26,024 bases of DNA from JAPHTQ01 sp051747405 (GCA_051747405.1 JBNJGC010000012.1:1-26024); one strand, 5' to 3'; numbered from the stretch's first letter, positions 7,947 to 17,331 are shown. Made by a program: numbers and translations. Notes: generated by a model not told the origin, from the letters alone.

Positions 7947-10907
7947 TCACCGCTGTTCCGTTATGCCTGCTCTCTCCTCCTGCCAGCTCTGACGGCGGCA
8001 GACACCCCCTATCGGGCAGTATTGGCAGGTCTCATCGTCACCCCAGGCGGGGAGCCCCTGGCCGCCGGCCATGGCCTGTTGCAGTGAGTTCAGGCGCTGT
8101 AGGTTCTGTTGCGTCAGTGCCTCCAGGGTTTCGCCCTCAAGTGCGCTTCTGCTCTGTACCCGCTTCTCGTCCAGCGAAAGGTACTCCACCCGCGCCACCG
8201 GTCGCTGTGGATTCTGCGCCAGCAGGGCGTAGAAGGGGAGCTGGATCTTCTCGCCGCTGAGCACCTCAGGCGCCTTGGCGTAGCGACCGGTCTTGTAGTC
8301 GATGATGGCGAGTTGTTCGCCATCGCTGTCGCTGCGGTCGAGCCGACCGTGGAGGGTCAGGCCGGGGGCGAGATCGTCGCGGCTGACCTGCTGCTCTACC
8401 GCCTCGACACGCCAGTGGGAGGCGTGCTCCAGTTGCCAGTCGACATATCCGGGTACCTGTTCCAGCCAGCGCTGGAGCCAGCCGCGATGGAGGAAGTTGT
8501 CCTCCAGGTCGCGGGCGAATACGGTGTGGCTGATCTGTTCGAGTAGGGCGATGATCTCCCGGCGGCGTCGCGGTTCCCAGCCACCGCTGTAGGGGCCGGG
8601 CAGGTTGCGGACGTCGCTGTGCAGCGCCTCGAGACAGCGGTGCACACGCTGGCCGTAGTCCGATTTTTCCAGCGCCTCGCGAATGCTCTCCGGGGCGGCC
8701 AGCCCCAGCCCGCGGGCGGCGAAGAACTGGTAAGGGCAGTCGATGAGCTGCTGATAGGCCGAGGCGGAGTAGCGCTGCGGCAAAAGGGCCGCGGGCAGGG
8801 CGGGGCGCGGCATGCGCTGCGCCGCCGGTAGTGGGCGCTCGCGGTTGACCACGCGGGTGCGTTCATCGGCCAACAGGCGGCTGAGTGTGTCGGCCTTGAG
8901 CTCTCCACCGTAGGCCAGCCGGTGGAAGGCCTGCAGCAGCTCCAGCCAGGGGCTGGGGGGGATCGCCTCGTCGCCGTTGTGCGCCCGATGGGTGAGCAGC
9001 AGTTGCGGTGCCGCCTCCAGCAGGCGGCGAAAGAGGTGGTAGCGCACGGCAAGCTGCTCGTCGGCCACCGGCAGGCCCAGTTCGCGCCGCACCGCATCGT
9101 TAAAGAAGGGGGTGACGCCGGCGCCACCCGGCAGGTGCTCGCGCTCGACGCCGGCGAGGATCAGGCCGTCGAAGTGTGCTAGCGGGGTCTGCGCCAGGGC
9201 GGTGAGACTGACCGCGCCGCTGGTGGCCGGGGGCTGGAAGCTGTAGCGCTCGAAGCTTCGTCCGAGCCAGTTGCGAAACTCCAGCCAGCTCATTGTCTGG
9301 GGCTCTTGGTGCACCGCCTGGGCCATCTTCTGCATCTCCTCCAACAGCCGCATCCCGGCGTCGTCATCGGCCAGCTGGGGGGTGATGCCGATCGCCGCCA
9401 GGCTGTGCAGCAGGGTATCGAGCCGCTCACCGGCATCCAGATCGCTTGCAAGCGCCTGCTGCAGGGGGGCCGCCGTCTCGCTCAGGCGTTCCAGCAGCGC
9501 GGCCACCGGTTCGAGTCCGGCGGCGAGATCGGGGCTGGTGGTCCGGAGCCGATCCTGGCGATAGCGCAGGTGCTGGCGGTAGCGCTGGAGGCCGCTGCCG
9601 ATGTTTTCGTGCAGCACCACGTCCTGCTCCAGGCGGAAAACCTCGGCCAGGTGCCGCTCCCTTTGCGAGGCGTGGCAGAAGAAGGGGGATTTGAGCAGAT
9701 CGAGCATGGCCTGGTGGGGGAAGTCCTCCTCGACGCACTGCAGCCAGCGCTCCAGGACCGCGGCGGCGCTGGTGGTGGAGAGGGCCCAGCCGGCACCATC
9801 CTCCAGCGGAACCCCGGCGCGCTCGAGCAGGGCGCGCACACGGCGGGCCAGACGCCGGTTCTCGGTGACGATGCCGATACGTTGCCGCCCCGCCAGCAAC
9901 CAGCGCCGTACCTGGAGCTCCACCGCATGGGCCTCCTCTTCGTCGTTCTCGGCGCTGAATATCTCCAGCTTGCCGGCAAGGGGGCTCTGAGGTTGGGTGA
10001 CGGCGAAGGCGGCGGCTCGCTCGCTGAGGGGGGGTGAGGCGTCATCGCCGGGGGCGTAGACCGCATCGAGAAAGCGGGCGCGATCATCCGTGGGGCCACA
10101 GCGGCTCTCACCGGCGCCGAGCCGCTGGAGCATGCGCTGTAGCGGGTATTCCGGATGGTAGGGCTGTGGCGGAGGACCGGCGTAGTGGCCGTGTAGCAGA
10201 AGCTGTGCCCCGCGGTCGTTGACCATTTTGTCCAACCAGGCGCATTCGGCCTCGCTGGTGAGCGGCGGGAGCAGCAGGTAGAGCGGTTGAGTATCGGCAG
10301 ATTGGACGCTGGCCCCCAGCTGTAGCAGCTGGCGGGTGTTGCGATCCATCAAGCCGCGCTGCTGTAGCTCCTGGTGCCAGGCGTGCCAGAGGGTGTGGAC
10401 CAGCTGCGCCTCCCGCTCCAGTGCCTCAACCTGCCCACTGTCCAGACCGTAACCATTCGCCACCTGGTGGGTGAAGGCGTCCAGGTTGGCTGGGAGTTCG
10501 ATACGACTCAGGGTCAGCTCATCGAACAGGGTCAGCAGGCTGTCGGCAAGGGCCCAGAGGTTGCCCTCACCGAACAGGCTGCTGTGCTGGCGCAGTGCCT
10601 GGAGGAGGATGAGCTCGCGTCGGTAGTCGCTGGCGGTGGCGGCGCCCTCCACTTCGTGGGCGGCAAGCCAGCTGCGCCAAGCGTCGATGCGCGGGCCGAG
10701 CAGTGCATGGTGCCCCCGGCTGGCCGCCCCCTCCAGCAGCAGCCGCCGCAGTCGCGGCGCCTCTTGCTGGTCCGGGAGGAGCACGGTGACCTGTTCCAGG
10801 CGGGGAAGTGAATCCTGCTGTTCGCGCAGCAGCCGCTCGGCCAAGTGTGCCAGCGGGTCGTCGGCGTAGGGGAGCAGGGTCAGCTTGTTGTGGGCGTCGT
10901 GGGTCAA
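7947..10907 (-). CDS. AddB-like PD-(D/E)XK nuclease with iron-sulfur cluster motif
   Basis: A protein of about 986 residues, if translation starts at the TTG at 10907. The N-terminal two thirds resemble an inactivated helicase scaffold: no GxGKT/S Walker A is visible. The C-terminus is a RecB-type nuclease with GRLDR (D857) and IIDYKTG (D870, K872). The cysteine set of AddB-type Fe-S nucleases is complete: C724 in IDCPYQFF, then C961-x2-C964-x5-C970 near the end. In AddB this 4Fe-4S cluster pins the nuclease fold and helps bind DNA ends. Partnership with the AddA-like protein is inferred from domains and proximity. The open frame continues upstream into the SixA-CHAD gene without an ATG; TTG 10907 is the best start because it lies just before the conserved-looking LTLLPYADDP, but the ribosome site is weak. 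Confidence 0.82.
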   Translation of the reverse strand: MTHDAHNKLTLLPYADDPLAHLAERLLREQQDSLPRLEQVTVLLPDQQEAPRLRRLLLEGAASRGHHALLGPRIDAWRSWLAAHEVEGAATASDYRRELILLQALRQHSSLFGEGNLWALADSLLTLFDELTLSRIELPANLDAFTHQVANGYGLDSGQVEALEREAQLVHTLWHAWHQELQQRGLMDRNTRQLLQLGASVQSADTQPLYLLLPPLTSEAECAWLDKMVNDRGAQLLLHGHYAGPPPQPYHPEYPLQRMLQRLGAGESRCGPTDDRARFLDAVYAPGDDASPPLSERAAAFAVTQPQSPLAGKLEIFSAENDEEEAHAVELQVRRWLLAGRQRIGIVTENRRLARRVRALLERAGVPLEDGAGWALSTTSAAAVLERWLQCVEEDFPHQAMLDLLKSPFFCHASQRERHLAEVFRLEQDVVLHENIGSGLQRYRQHLRYRQDRLRTTSPDLAAGLEPVAALLERLSETAAPLQQALASDLDAGERLDTLLHSLAAIGITPQLADDDAGMRLLEEMQKMAQAVHQEPQTMSWLEFRNWLGRSFERYSFQPPATSGAVSLTALAQTPLAHFDGLILAGVEREHLPGGAGVTPFFNDAVRRELGLPVADEQLAVRYHLFRRLLEAAPQLLLTHRAHNGDEAIPPSPWLELLQAFHRLAYGGELKADTLSRLLADERTRVVNRERPLPAAQRMPRPALPAALLPQRYSASAYQQLIDCPYQFFAARGLGLAAPESIREALEKSDYGQRVHRCLEALHSDVRNLPGPYSGGWEPRRRREIIALLEQISHTVFARDLEDNFLHRGWLQRWLEQVPGYVDWQLEHASHWRVEAVEQQVSRDDLAPGLTLHGRLDRSDSDGEQLAIIDYKTGRYAKAPEVLSGEKIQLPFYALLAQNPQRPVARVEYLSLDEKRVQSRSALEGETLEALTQQNLQRLNSLQQAMAGGQGLPAWGDDETCQYCPIGGVCRRQSWQEERAGITEQR

Positions 10908-10963
10908 GTTGCGTTGTCCGGTCTCTTTACCAGGGGCTATTAAAACATCTCTGTGGCTTTTGG

Positions 10964-12340
10964 TCAGGACACCAGCGCCTTGCGGGCTTTGCGCAGACCC
11001 CGTTGTAACTGCTTGTTGCAGTAGCGTTTCAGGTAGCGTTTTTTCAGTGCCCGGCGCTGCCTGTCGAGCTGTTTGCGTGCCTGCTTGAGCTGTTGCCGTT
11101 GTCTCGCGTCCGTTTCGGGCAGGAGGGTCTTCAGCTTCGCCCGCAACACCACCACGTCGTGGTAGTCGCCGAGCCAATCCTGAAAGCCCTTGAGCCGTTT
11201 GACCGCTTTGCTGCAACGGTTACACTCAGCGGCGAAGGGCTCGAGTAGGTAGCGTACCTGTTTGCCGACGATGCGGGTTTTGTGGGCCGGCTTGTCAGCC
11301 CACTCGGCGCAGAGCTTTTTCCGCCGCTTGTTCAGCTGTTTGCCGTGCCGTTTGAGCAGTTGGGCGGCCAGGGGGCCTAGCTGTTGGCCGGGGAGGTGGG
11401 GGCGGATCAGGGTGGCCGGCTGCTCCAGTGCCGGGGCGAGTGCGTACCAGGCCGGCGGCAGAGTGTCGCGCAGACGTTGGTACTCCTGCTCCAGCTCCTG
11501 TTGCCACCGCGTTTCCAGCCAATCCAGGCCGAGCTGCTGCCCGCGCAGGAGGGCGAGGGTGACCTCCAGATCGCGGGCGTGGTTGGTCTCTTTCAACAGT
11601 CGCTTTAGCTCGGTGGGAAAGGCAGCCTTGCTGTCCATGGCCGGGGCGAAAGCGACGAACAGGCTGTGCAGTCGGCGCATCGCTACGCGCAGGTCGTGCA
11701 GCGCCTCGGCATCCCCTATCTGGACAAAGCGTTCGCTCTCCCGGTCAATGGCCTGACGCTTTTCACGCAGCAGTCGCTCAAGCCCCGGCTCGATGCCGGT
11801 TTGGTTCAGGGCTGGTGTCTTTGCATCCATACTCACGCTCACTGTTTTGTCAGCTGTCGGTAGGAGTAGCCACTCCAACGTGGCACGACCGCGGTCGATC
11901 GGTTTGGTGAAGGTCAACAGGGCGGCGCCGGCCTTTTTCAGCTGAATATTGGCGCACTCTTCTCCGAAGACTAGCAGAGCGATGAGGGTGCTGAGATCGG
12001 GCTCGTGACCGGTCAGCACCAGAGGCCCGTGGTATTCGTATTTCGCCAGGGCGTCAATGAGTTCGGTCGGGGGTGTGCCGGGGCTAAGCGCTTTGCACGT
12101 TTGCCGGCGTACCCCCGGGTATCGCCGGGCAAGGAGCTCGGCTGTTTGGCGTGCTCGCAGCAGGGGGCTGTTGAGTATCAGCGCCGGTCGCTCCAGCTGG
12201 CTTTGCAGGCTGGTGGCTACCTGCGCCATACGGCGCTCGCCCTTCGGGGTGAGGGGGCGCTCGGCATCGCTCAGCCCCTGTCGGGCCGCTTCGTCGCGGT
12301 CGAGGGCGATGGCGTGGCGCAGGATGAGCAGCTGTTGCAT
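10964..12340 (-). CDS. SixA phosphohistidine phosphatase - CHAD domain fusion protein
   Basis: The 458-residue product joins two domains. Residues 1-160 are a SixA-type histidine phosphatase: R8-H9 in LILRHA, SPLLRARQTAE at 58-68 and the second catalytic H112 in TGHEPD. Residues about 183-455 are a CHAD domain, an alpha-helical bundle rich in Lys and Arg with conserved H215, R218, R222 and R223 in ALHDLRVAMRRLHS. SixA proteins dephosphorylate phosphohistidine on signalling proteins (the nitrogen PTS in E. coli), and CHAD domains bind inorganic polyphosphate. The fusion suggests a phosphatase that is recruited to, or controlled by, polyphosphate; this is inference. A strong GGGAGG site precedes the ATG. 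Pyruvate kinase lies 22 bp upstream and the AddB-like start is 56 bp downstream. Confidence 0.88.
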   Translation of the reverse strand: MQQLLILRHAIALDRDEAARQGLSDAERPLTPKGERRMAQVATSLQSQLERPALILNSPLLRARQTAELLARRYPGVRRQTCKALSPGTPPTELIDALAKYEYHGPLVLTGHEPDLSTLIALLVFGEECANIQLKKAGAALLTFTKPIDRGRATLEWLLLPTADKTVSVSMDAKTPALNQTGIEPGLERLLREKRQAIDRESERFVQIGDAEALHDLRVAMRRLHSLFVAFAPAMDSKAAFPTELKRLLKETNHARDLEVTLALLRGQQLGLDWLETRWQQELEQEYQRLRDTLPPAWYALAPALEQPATLIRPHLPGQQLGPLAAQLLKRHGKQLNKRRKKLCAEWADKPAHKTRIVGKQVRYLLEPFAAECNRCSKAVKRLKGFQDWLGDYHDVVVLRAKLKTLLPETDARQRQQLKQARKQLDRQRRALKKRYLKRYCNKQLQRGLRKARKALVS

Positions 12341-12362
12341 GGGGCCTCCCGTTGGTTGACCT

Positions 12363-13826
12363 TTACTCCTCCAGGCTGAGTATCTTCATCGCCGGCTCAC
12401 TCAGCTGTGGGTCTTCGTTGAAGCCGGAGATCAGTAGGACACTGCTGCCGTCGAGGTTGAGGGCGTGGCTGTCGGCGATGTGTTCGCTCAGTTTACGCCA
12501 GTTGTGGGTGGTCTGCTCGTCCACCAGGATGGGGACGATGCCCCAGTGCAGGGCCAGCTGGCGGCAGATATCCTGCCGTGAGCCGACGCCGAGGCAGGGG
12601 GAGATGGGGCGGGCGGCGGCGATGATCCGTGCGGTCAGGCCGGTGCGGGTGGGGATGATGATTCCCCGCAGGCTCAGCTGAGATGCCAGGCCGGTGGCGG
12701 CGCGGGCGATGGCTTTGCGCACGCTGTCGCTGTCGCTGCCGAGGTGGTCCACCGGTTCGCCGAAGCACTGGCGCTGCCACTGGTAGCGCTCCATCTCGCG
12801 CAGGATGCGGTCCATGGTGGTGACCGCTTCCAGCGGGTGCAGGCCGTTGGCGGTCTCGCCGGAGAGCATCACCGCATCGCTGCTGGAGAGGGCGGCGGTG
12901 GCCACATCCCCCACCTCGGCACGGGTGGGGCGGCTGTGTTGGGTCATCGATTCGAGCATCTGTGTGGCGACGATGACAGGTTTGTTGTGACGCCGGGCCA
13001 GCTGGATGAGGTCACGCTGGATCAATGGCACCTGTTCGGCGGGCAGTTCGATACCCAGGTCGCCGCGGGCGATCATGATGCCGTAGGCCTGCTGCATGAT
13101 CGCCTCGATCTCGGTCATCGCCTCGGGTTTTTCGATCTTGGCGATCACCGGGATCTCGCTCTGCTGTTTTTTCAAGTAGCGTTGCAGGGTCTCCACCTCG
13201 GCGGCACTGCGCACGAAGCTCAGGGCGAGAAAGTCGGCCCCCATTTCAACGGCGAAGGCGGCGTCCTCCCGGTCCTTGCGGGTAAAGGCGCTGACCGAGA
13301 GGGCGGTGTCGGGCAGGTTCATCCCCTTGTTGTCGTGCAGTGTGCCGCCGTGGATCACCGTGCAGTGGATGTTCTGCTCCTCGATGCGCGCGACCAGTAG
13401 CTCCATCTGACCGTCGTCGAGCAGGATACGCTCACCGGGCTGCATGTCCTGGTGCAGTTTGCGGTACTGGGAGGGGATAAGGGCGGCATGGCCGTTGACC
13501 GGGCGGGTGGTGACCACCACCTCCTGATCGGGCTCCAGTTCGATGGGGCCGTTGCTGAAACGGCCCACCCGTGTCTTGGGACCGCACAGGTCCATGAGGA
13601 TGGGGATGTGGCGTCCGCTGCGCTTGCCCGCTTGCCGCACCTCGGTGAAGAGTTTGCGGTGGCTGTCGTGATCGCCGTGGGAGAGGTTGAGCCGGACCAC
13701 ATCGACGCCCGCATTCACCAGCTGGCGGATTTTCGTGCGGCTGGCGCTGGCGGGGCCGAGGGTGGCGATGATCTTGGTGCGGCGCCACTGGAGGGCGTGT
13801 TGCTCATCCTGTTGCGACTCTTGCAT
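12363..13826 (-). CDS. pyk: Pyruvate kinase
   Basis: A 487-residue enzyme converting phosphoenolpyruvate and ADP to pyruvate and ATP in the last step of glycolysis. Conserved features are RRTKIIATLGPAS at 15-27, R45 in RLNLSHG, GPKTRVG at 82-88, the catalytic IAKIEKPEA with K230 and E232, metal ligand D256 in ARGDLG, T288 in ATQMLESM and MLSGETA at 320-326. The C-terminal allosteric domain (about 345-487) is complete. Length is close to E. coli PykA (480), and PykA type seems likelier than PykF, but this was not tested. AAGGA lies 8 bp before the ATG. The gene sits between mutS and the SixA-CHAD gene on the same strand. Confidence 0.95.
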   Translation of the reverse strand: MQESQQDEQHALQWRRTKIIATLGPASASRTKIRQLVNAGVDVVRLNLSHGDHDSHRKLFTEVRQAGKRSGRHIPILMDLCGPKTRVGRFSNGPIELEPDQEVVVTTRPVNGHAALIPSQYRKLHQDMQPGERILLDDGQMELLVARIEEQNIHCTVIHGGTLHDNKGMNLPDTALSVSAFTRKDREDAAFAVEMGADFLALSFVRSAAEVETLQRYLKKQQSEIPVIAKIEKPEAMTEIEAIMQQAYGIMIARGDLGIELPAEQVPLIQRDLIQLARRHNKPVIVATQMLESMTQHSRPTRAEVGDVATAALSSSDAVMLSGETANGLHPLEAVTTMDRILREMERYQWQRQCFGEPVDHLGSDSDSVRKAIARAATGLASQLSLRGIIIPTRTGLTARIIAAARPISPCLGVGSRQDICRQLALHWGIVPILVDEQTTHNWRKLSEHIADSHALNLDGSSVLLISGFNEDPQLSEPAMKILSLEE

Positions 13827-13899
13827 GGTTCGGTCCTTCTGGTCGGGGGGAGGTGGCGCCCTGAGTCGCAGGGCGGGGTCTGTGTCTTATAGGCGCAGG

Positions 13900-16464
13900 C
13901 TACTCCAGCAGGGTGCGCAGGCGGTAGAGGGTGTCGAGTGCCTGGCGTGGGCTCATGCTGTCGGGGTCGAGCTCCGCCACCGCATCGACAAGCGGGTGTG
14001 TCGGCGGGGCAGGCTGGAACAGCCCCAGCTGGGGTTCGCTGTTGTCGCTCTGGGCGGCGCTGCTGCTCTCCAGTTCAAACAGCTTCTCCCGTGCCTGCTT
14101 CACCACCGGGCGTGGCACACCGGCCAGCTGGGCGACCTGCAGGCCGTAGCTCTGGTTGGCCGGGCCCTCCTTGATTGCGTGCATGAAGATGATCTGCTCG
14201 CCGTGCTCGGCGGCGTCCAGATGGACGTTGACCACTCCGGGCAGGGTTTCGGGCAGCGTGGTCAGCTCGAAATAGTGGGTGGCGAAGAGGGTGAAGGCAC
14301 GCAGCTCGGTAGCCAGGTGGCGGGCGCAGGCCCAGGCCAGCGACATGCCGTCGAAGGTGGAGGTGCCGCGACCGATCTCATCCATCAGCACCAGGCTCTG
14401 GGCGGTGGCGTTGTTGAGGATATTGGCCGTCTCGGTCATCTCTACCATGAAGGTGGAGCGACCGGTGGCCAGGTCGTCCGAGGCGCCGATGCGGGTGAAG
14501 ATGCGGTCCACCGGGCCGATCCGCGCGCTCTCGGCGGGGACGTGGCTGCCGATATGTGCCAGTAGTACGATGAGCGCGGCCTGGCGCATGTAGGTGGATT
14601 TGCCGCCCATGTTGGGCCCGGTGATGAGCAGCATGCGCCGCTCATCGTCCATCAGCATGTCGTTGGGGACGAAGGGCGCCTCCAGGGTCTGTTCCACCAC
14701 CAGGTGGCGGCCACCGCGGATCGCTAGCCCGGGCGTGTCGCTCAGCTCGGGGCAGGCGAGGTTGAGCGCATCGGCCCGCTCGGCCAGGTTGTTCAGGGCG
14801 TCGAGCTCGGCCAGGGCGGCGGCGCTCTGTTGCAGCTCGCCCAGTTCGGCGCAGAGGGTGTCGAGTAGCTGCTCGTAGAGCGCCTTCTCCCGTGCCAGGG
14901 CCCGTTCGGCAGCGCTGAGCGCTTTATCCTCGAAGCCCTTGAGTTCGGGGGTGATGTAGCGCTCGGCGGCTTTGAGGGTCTGGCGGCGGATATAGTCCTC
15001 GGGCACCTTGTCGCTCTGCGCCTTGGTCACTTCGATGTAGTAGCCGTGGACCTTGTTGTAGCTCACCTTGAGGGTGGGGATGCCGCTGCGCTCGCGCTCC
15101 CGTGCCTCCAGATCGAGCAGGAACTGACCGGCGTTCTCGCGGATACCGCGCAGCTCGTCCAGCTCCGGGTCGTAGCCGGCGGCGATCACGCCGCCGTCGC
15201 GGATGAGCACCGGGGGTTCCTCGATGATCGCTTGCTCAAGCAGTGCGTGGGTCTGCGGGTAGGTGGCGATGCGCTCGCTCAGATCGCCAAGCAGCGGGGT
15301 ATCAACCTCTGCAAGTTGCTCATGCAGTGCCGGCAGTCGCCCTAGGGCGGTACGCAGCTGGGTCAGGTCGCGCGGGCGGGCCGATTTGAGGGCGATGCGG
15401 CTCAATATGCGCTCGATATCACCGATCCCCTGAAGCTGTTCGCGCAGTGGCTCGAACAGATCCCGCTCCAGCAGAGTGGTGATGGTCTGCTGCCGGGCCG
15501 ACAGGCGAGCCCGGTCACGCAGCGGGCGGTTGATCCAGCGGCGCAGCAGGCGGCTGCCCATGGGGGTGGCGGTGCGGTCCATTACCCCGGCCAGGGTACG
15601 GCGGTTGTCGCCGCCGAGGTTGATCTCCAGCTCCAGGTTACGGCGGCTGGCCGCATCCAGCAGCACGGCGTTGTCGCGCTGCTCCACGCTGAGGCCGCGC
15701 AAGTGGGGCAGGGCGGTGCGTTGGGTGTCTTGCACATATTGCAGCAGTGCCCCGGCGGCGCCGACGGCGAGGGTGAGCGCCTCGCAGCCGAAACCGCTCA
15801 GATCCCGGGTACCGAACTGCCGGCACAGCAGCCGCTCGGCGCTGTCGTGTTCGAAGTGCCAGGGGGGCAGCGATTTGCGGCTGCAGCGGGTGTCGGGGGC
15901 GTGACCCTCCGGGTGGAGCAGCTCCACCGGACGCAGCCGCTCCAGCTCGGCGGCCAGCGCCTCGTCGCCGTTAAACTCCTGCACACTGAAGCGTCCGCTG
16001 GTGAGATCCAGCGTGGCCAGGCCGTAGTGGTCGCCCTCGGCGGCGAGGGCGCTGATTAGGTTGTCGCGCCGCTCCTCCAGCAGCGCCTCGTCGGTGACGG
16101 TGCCGGGGGTGACGATGCGCACCACCTTGCGCTCCACCGGCCCCTTGCTGGCGGTCGGGTCGCCGATCTGCTCGCAGATCGCCACCGACTCGCCGAGGCG
16201 GATAAGCCGGGCCAGGTAGCCCTCGACAGAGTGGTAAGGCACTCCCGCCATCGGGATCGGCTCGCCGGCGGAACTGCCGCGGGCGGTGAGGGTAATATCC
16301 AGCAGTTCGGCGGCGCGCTTGGCGTCGTCGTAGAACAGCTCGTAGAAATCCCCCATGCGGTAAAACAGAAGCATATGGGGAAACTCCGCCTTGATGCGCA
16401 GGAACTGCTGCATCATCGGCGTGTGGCCGCTGGCGGGGGAGGTCTTTTTGTCGTTTTGGCTCAT
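13900..16464 (-). CDS. mutS: DNA mismatch repair ATPase MutS
   Basis: The 854-residue length is almost that of E. coli MutS (853). The mismatch-reading F-x-E is present as F40-Y-E42 in GDFYELF. Walker A GPNMGGKST is at 616-624, followed by the ABC-type signature region and Walker B LVLMDEIGRGTSTFDG, then the helix-turn-helix dimerisation end. MutS recognises base mismatches and small loops and recruits MutL. The ATG at 16464 is preferred to an in-frame GTG two codons upstream (16470) because it gives the usual MutS N-terminus. No strong ribosome site is seen for either. C-terminal residues continue to the end, so the tetramerisation tail is probably kept. Confidence 0.97.
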   Translation of the reverse strand: MSQNDKKTSPASGHTPMMQQFLRIKAEFPHMLLFYRMGDFYELFYDDAKRAAELLDITLTARGSSAGEPIPMAGVPYHSVEGYLARLIRLGESVAICEQIGDPTASKGPVERKVVRIVTPGTVTDEALLEERRDNLISALAAEGDHYGLATLDLTSGRFSVQEFNGDEALAAELERLRPVELLHPEGHAPDTRCSRKSLPPWHFEHDSAERLLCRQFGTRDLSGFGCEALTLAVGAAGALLQYVQDTQRTALPHLRGLSVEQRDNAVLLDAASRRNLELEINLGGDNRRTLAGVMDRTATPMGSRLLRRWINRPLRDRARLSARQQTITTLLERDLFEPLREQLQGIGDIERILSRIALKSARPRDLTQLRTALGRLPALHEQLAEVDTPLLGDLSERIATYPQTHALLEQAIIEEPPVLIRDGGVIAAGYDPELDELRGIRENAGQFLLDLEARERERSGIPTLKVSYNKVHGYYIEVTKAQSDKVPEDYIRRQTLKAAERYITPELKGFEDKALSAAERALAREKALYEQLLDTLCAELGELQQSAAALAELDALNNLAERADALNLACPELSDTPGLAIRGGRHLVVEQTLEAPFVPNDMLMDDERRMLLITGPNMGGKSTYMRQAALIVLLAHIGSHVPAESARIGPVDRIFTRIGASDDLATGRSTFMVEMTETANILNNATAQSLVLMDEIGRGTSTFDGMSLAWACARHLATELRAFTLFATHYFELTTLPETLPGVVNVHLDAAEHGEQIIFMHAIKEGPANQSYGLQVAQLAGVPRPVVKQAREKLFELESSSAAQSDNSEPQLGLFQPAPPTHPLVDAVAELDPDSMSPRQALDTLYRLRTLLE

Positions 16465-16591
16465 CCGCACAAGTGTATCGGAAAACCGCTTTTGCCGACC
16501 AGATTGACGGAACGAAAAGTGTGATGGTTGTGCTTGCGGACTTGGCGGGTGTCTGTTACCTATGAACCATCAATCGGCCAGGAGAGTGACC

Positions 16592-16915
16592 ATGCTGTTT
16601 CGCGGGGACTATTCGGAGAAGCGGGATTTCATGCGCATGGAGGTGGAGTGTCCGATGACCTTTCGTGTCCAGGGGGAGTCGCAGCTCCATCAGGGGACGG
16701 CCAAGGACCTGAGCGCCTCGGGTCTGTTGGTGTTAGGTCAGGTGGAGGTGCCCGAGGGGACGATGTTGGAGGTGGATGTGCGACCGGAGCAGGCGATCGT
16801 GCCGCCGTTGCAGGCTACCTGCGAGGTGATGCGGGTGAGCAGTACGGTGCCGGGCCGGTTTGAGCTTGGGGTGCGTATCGTCCAGATCGCGCCGGCAAAG
16901 CCCGATCAGACGTAA
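16592..16915 (+). CDS. PilZ domain protein (c-di-GMP receptor)
   Basis: A 107-residue single-domain PilZ protein. The c-di-GMP binding signature is complete: R11-x3-R15 in EKRDFMRMEVEC and D39-L-S41-x2-G44 in DLSASG. Such proteins bind c-di-GMP and then act on a partner, here unknown. An upstream in-frame ATG at 16562 exists, but the ATG at 16592 has a good AGGAG site 7 bp before it and gives the normal domain start. The last 10 bp overlap, tail to tail, with the end of the convergent gene at 16906. It reads away from mutS, so a promoter should lie in 16465-16580. Confidence 0.88.
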   Translation: MLFRGDYSEKRDFMRMEVECPMTFRVQGESQLHQGTAKDLSASGLLVLGQVEVPEGTMLEVDVRPEQAIVPPLQATCEVMRVSSTVPGRFELGVRIVQIAPAKPDQT

Positions 16916-17298
16916 CGATCCACCCGCGGCAGCAGCTCCACATCGGCATAGGCGCCTTCGCGGGCGTTACCCTGGTAGGCATCCAGGGCGCGCTGCACCG
17001 CCAGTGGCTCACGGGCGGCGGGGCTGACCGGTCGGTAGCCCCCTTCGGCCATCCCGCGCCGGGCCTGCTGCAGCATCTCTCCGTAGTCGACGTTATCCTT
17101 GCTCTCTACCCGATCGCTGCGCGGCGTCCCCTCGTTGCGGCGTAGCAGCTCCACGGTCCGGTTTTGCGCCGCACTCTGTGTCGCCTCGGCGTAACGCCGC
17201 GCCTCGGCGGCGCGTTCGGCTGCCGCACGGTCTTGTGTGCCGGGTGACTGGGGATTGATTAGGTTGCGCGAGATTTCCATACTTGCCGTAAGAGCCAT
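16906..17298 (-). CDS. Small protein of unknown function, Ala/Arg-rich
   Basis: The 130-residue frame has no recognised domain, signal peptide or membrane segment. It starts with a short hydrophobic and basic stretch (MALTASMEISRNLINPQ). An Ala/Glu/Arg-rich helix-forming middle (about 24-60) follows, and the end is the aromatic ELLPRVDRYV. Gammaproteobacterial genomes contain small proteins ending in a similar hydrophobic-acidic LGIDxY-like tail, and this could be one of them, but that is a weak recollection. Coding potential is supported by a full-length frame filling the space between PilZ and pncC. Another start, Met7 (17280), is possible; neither has a clear ribosome site. Confidence 0.6.
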   Translation of the reverse strand: MALTASMEISRNLINPQSPGTQDRAAAERAAEARRYAEATQSAAQNRTVELLRRNEGTPRSDRVESKDNVDYGEMLQQARRGMAEGGYRPVSPAAREPLAVQRALDAYQGNAREGAYADVELLPRVDRYV

Positions 17299-17331
17299 TC
17301 AGCAGGAGTTATAGAGTGGATCCAATAATAG

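Noticed and set aside
9306..10037. 243-residue open frame on the + strand
   Set aside because: It is antisense to the AddB-like gene and has no domain; its composition is that of a shadow frame.
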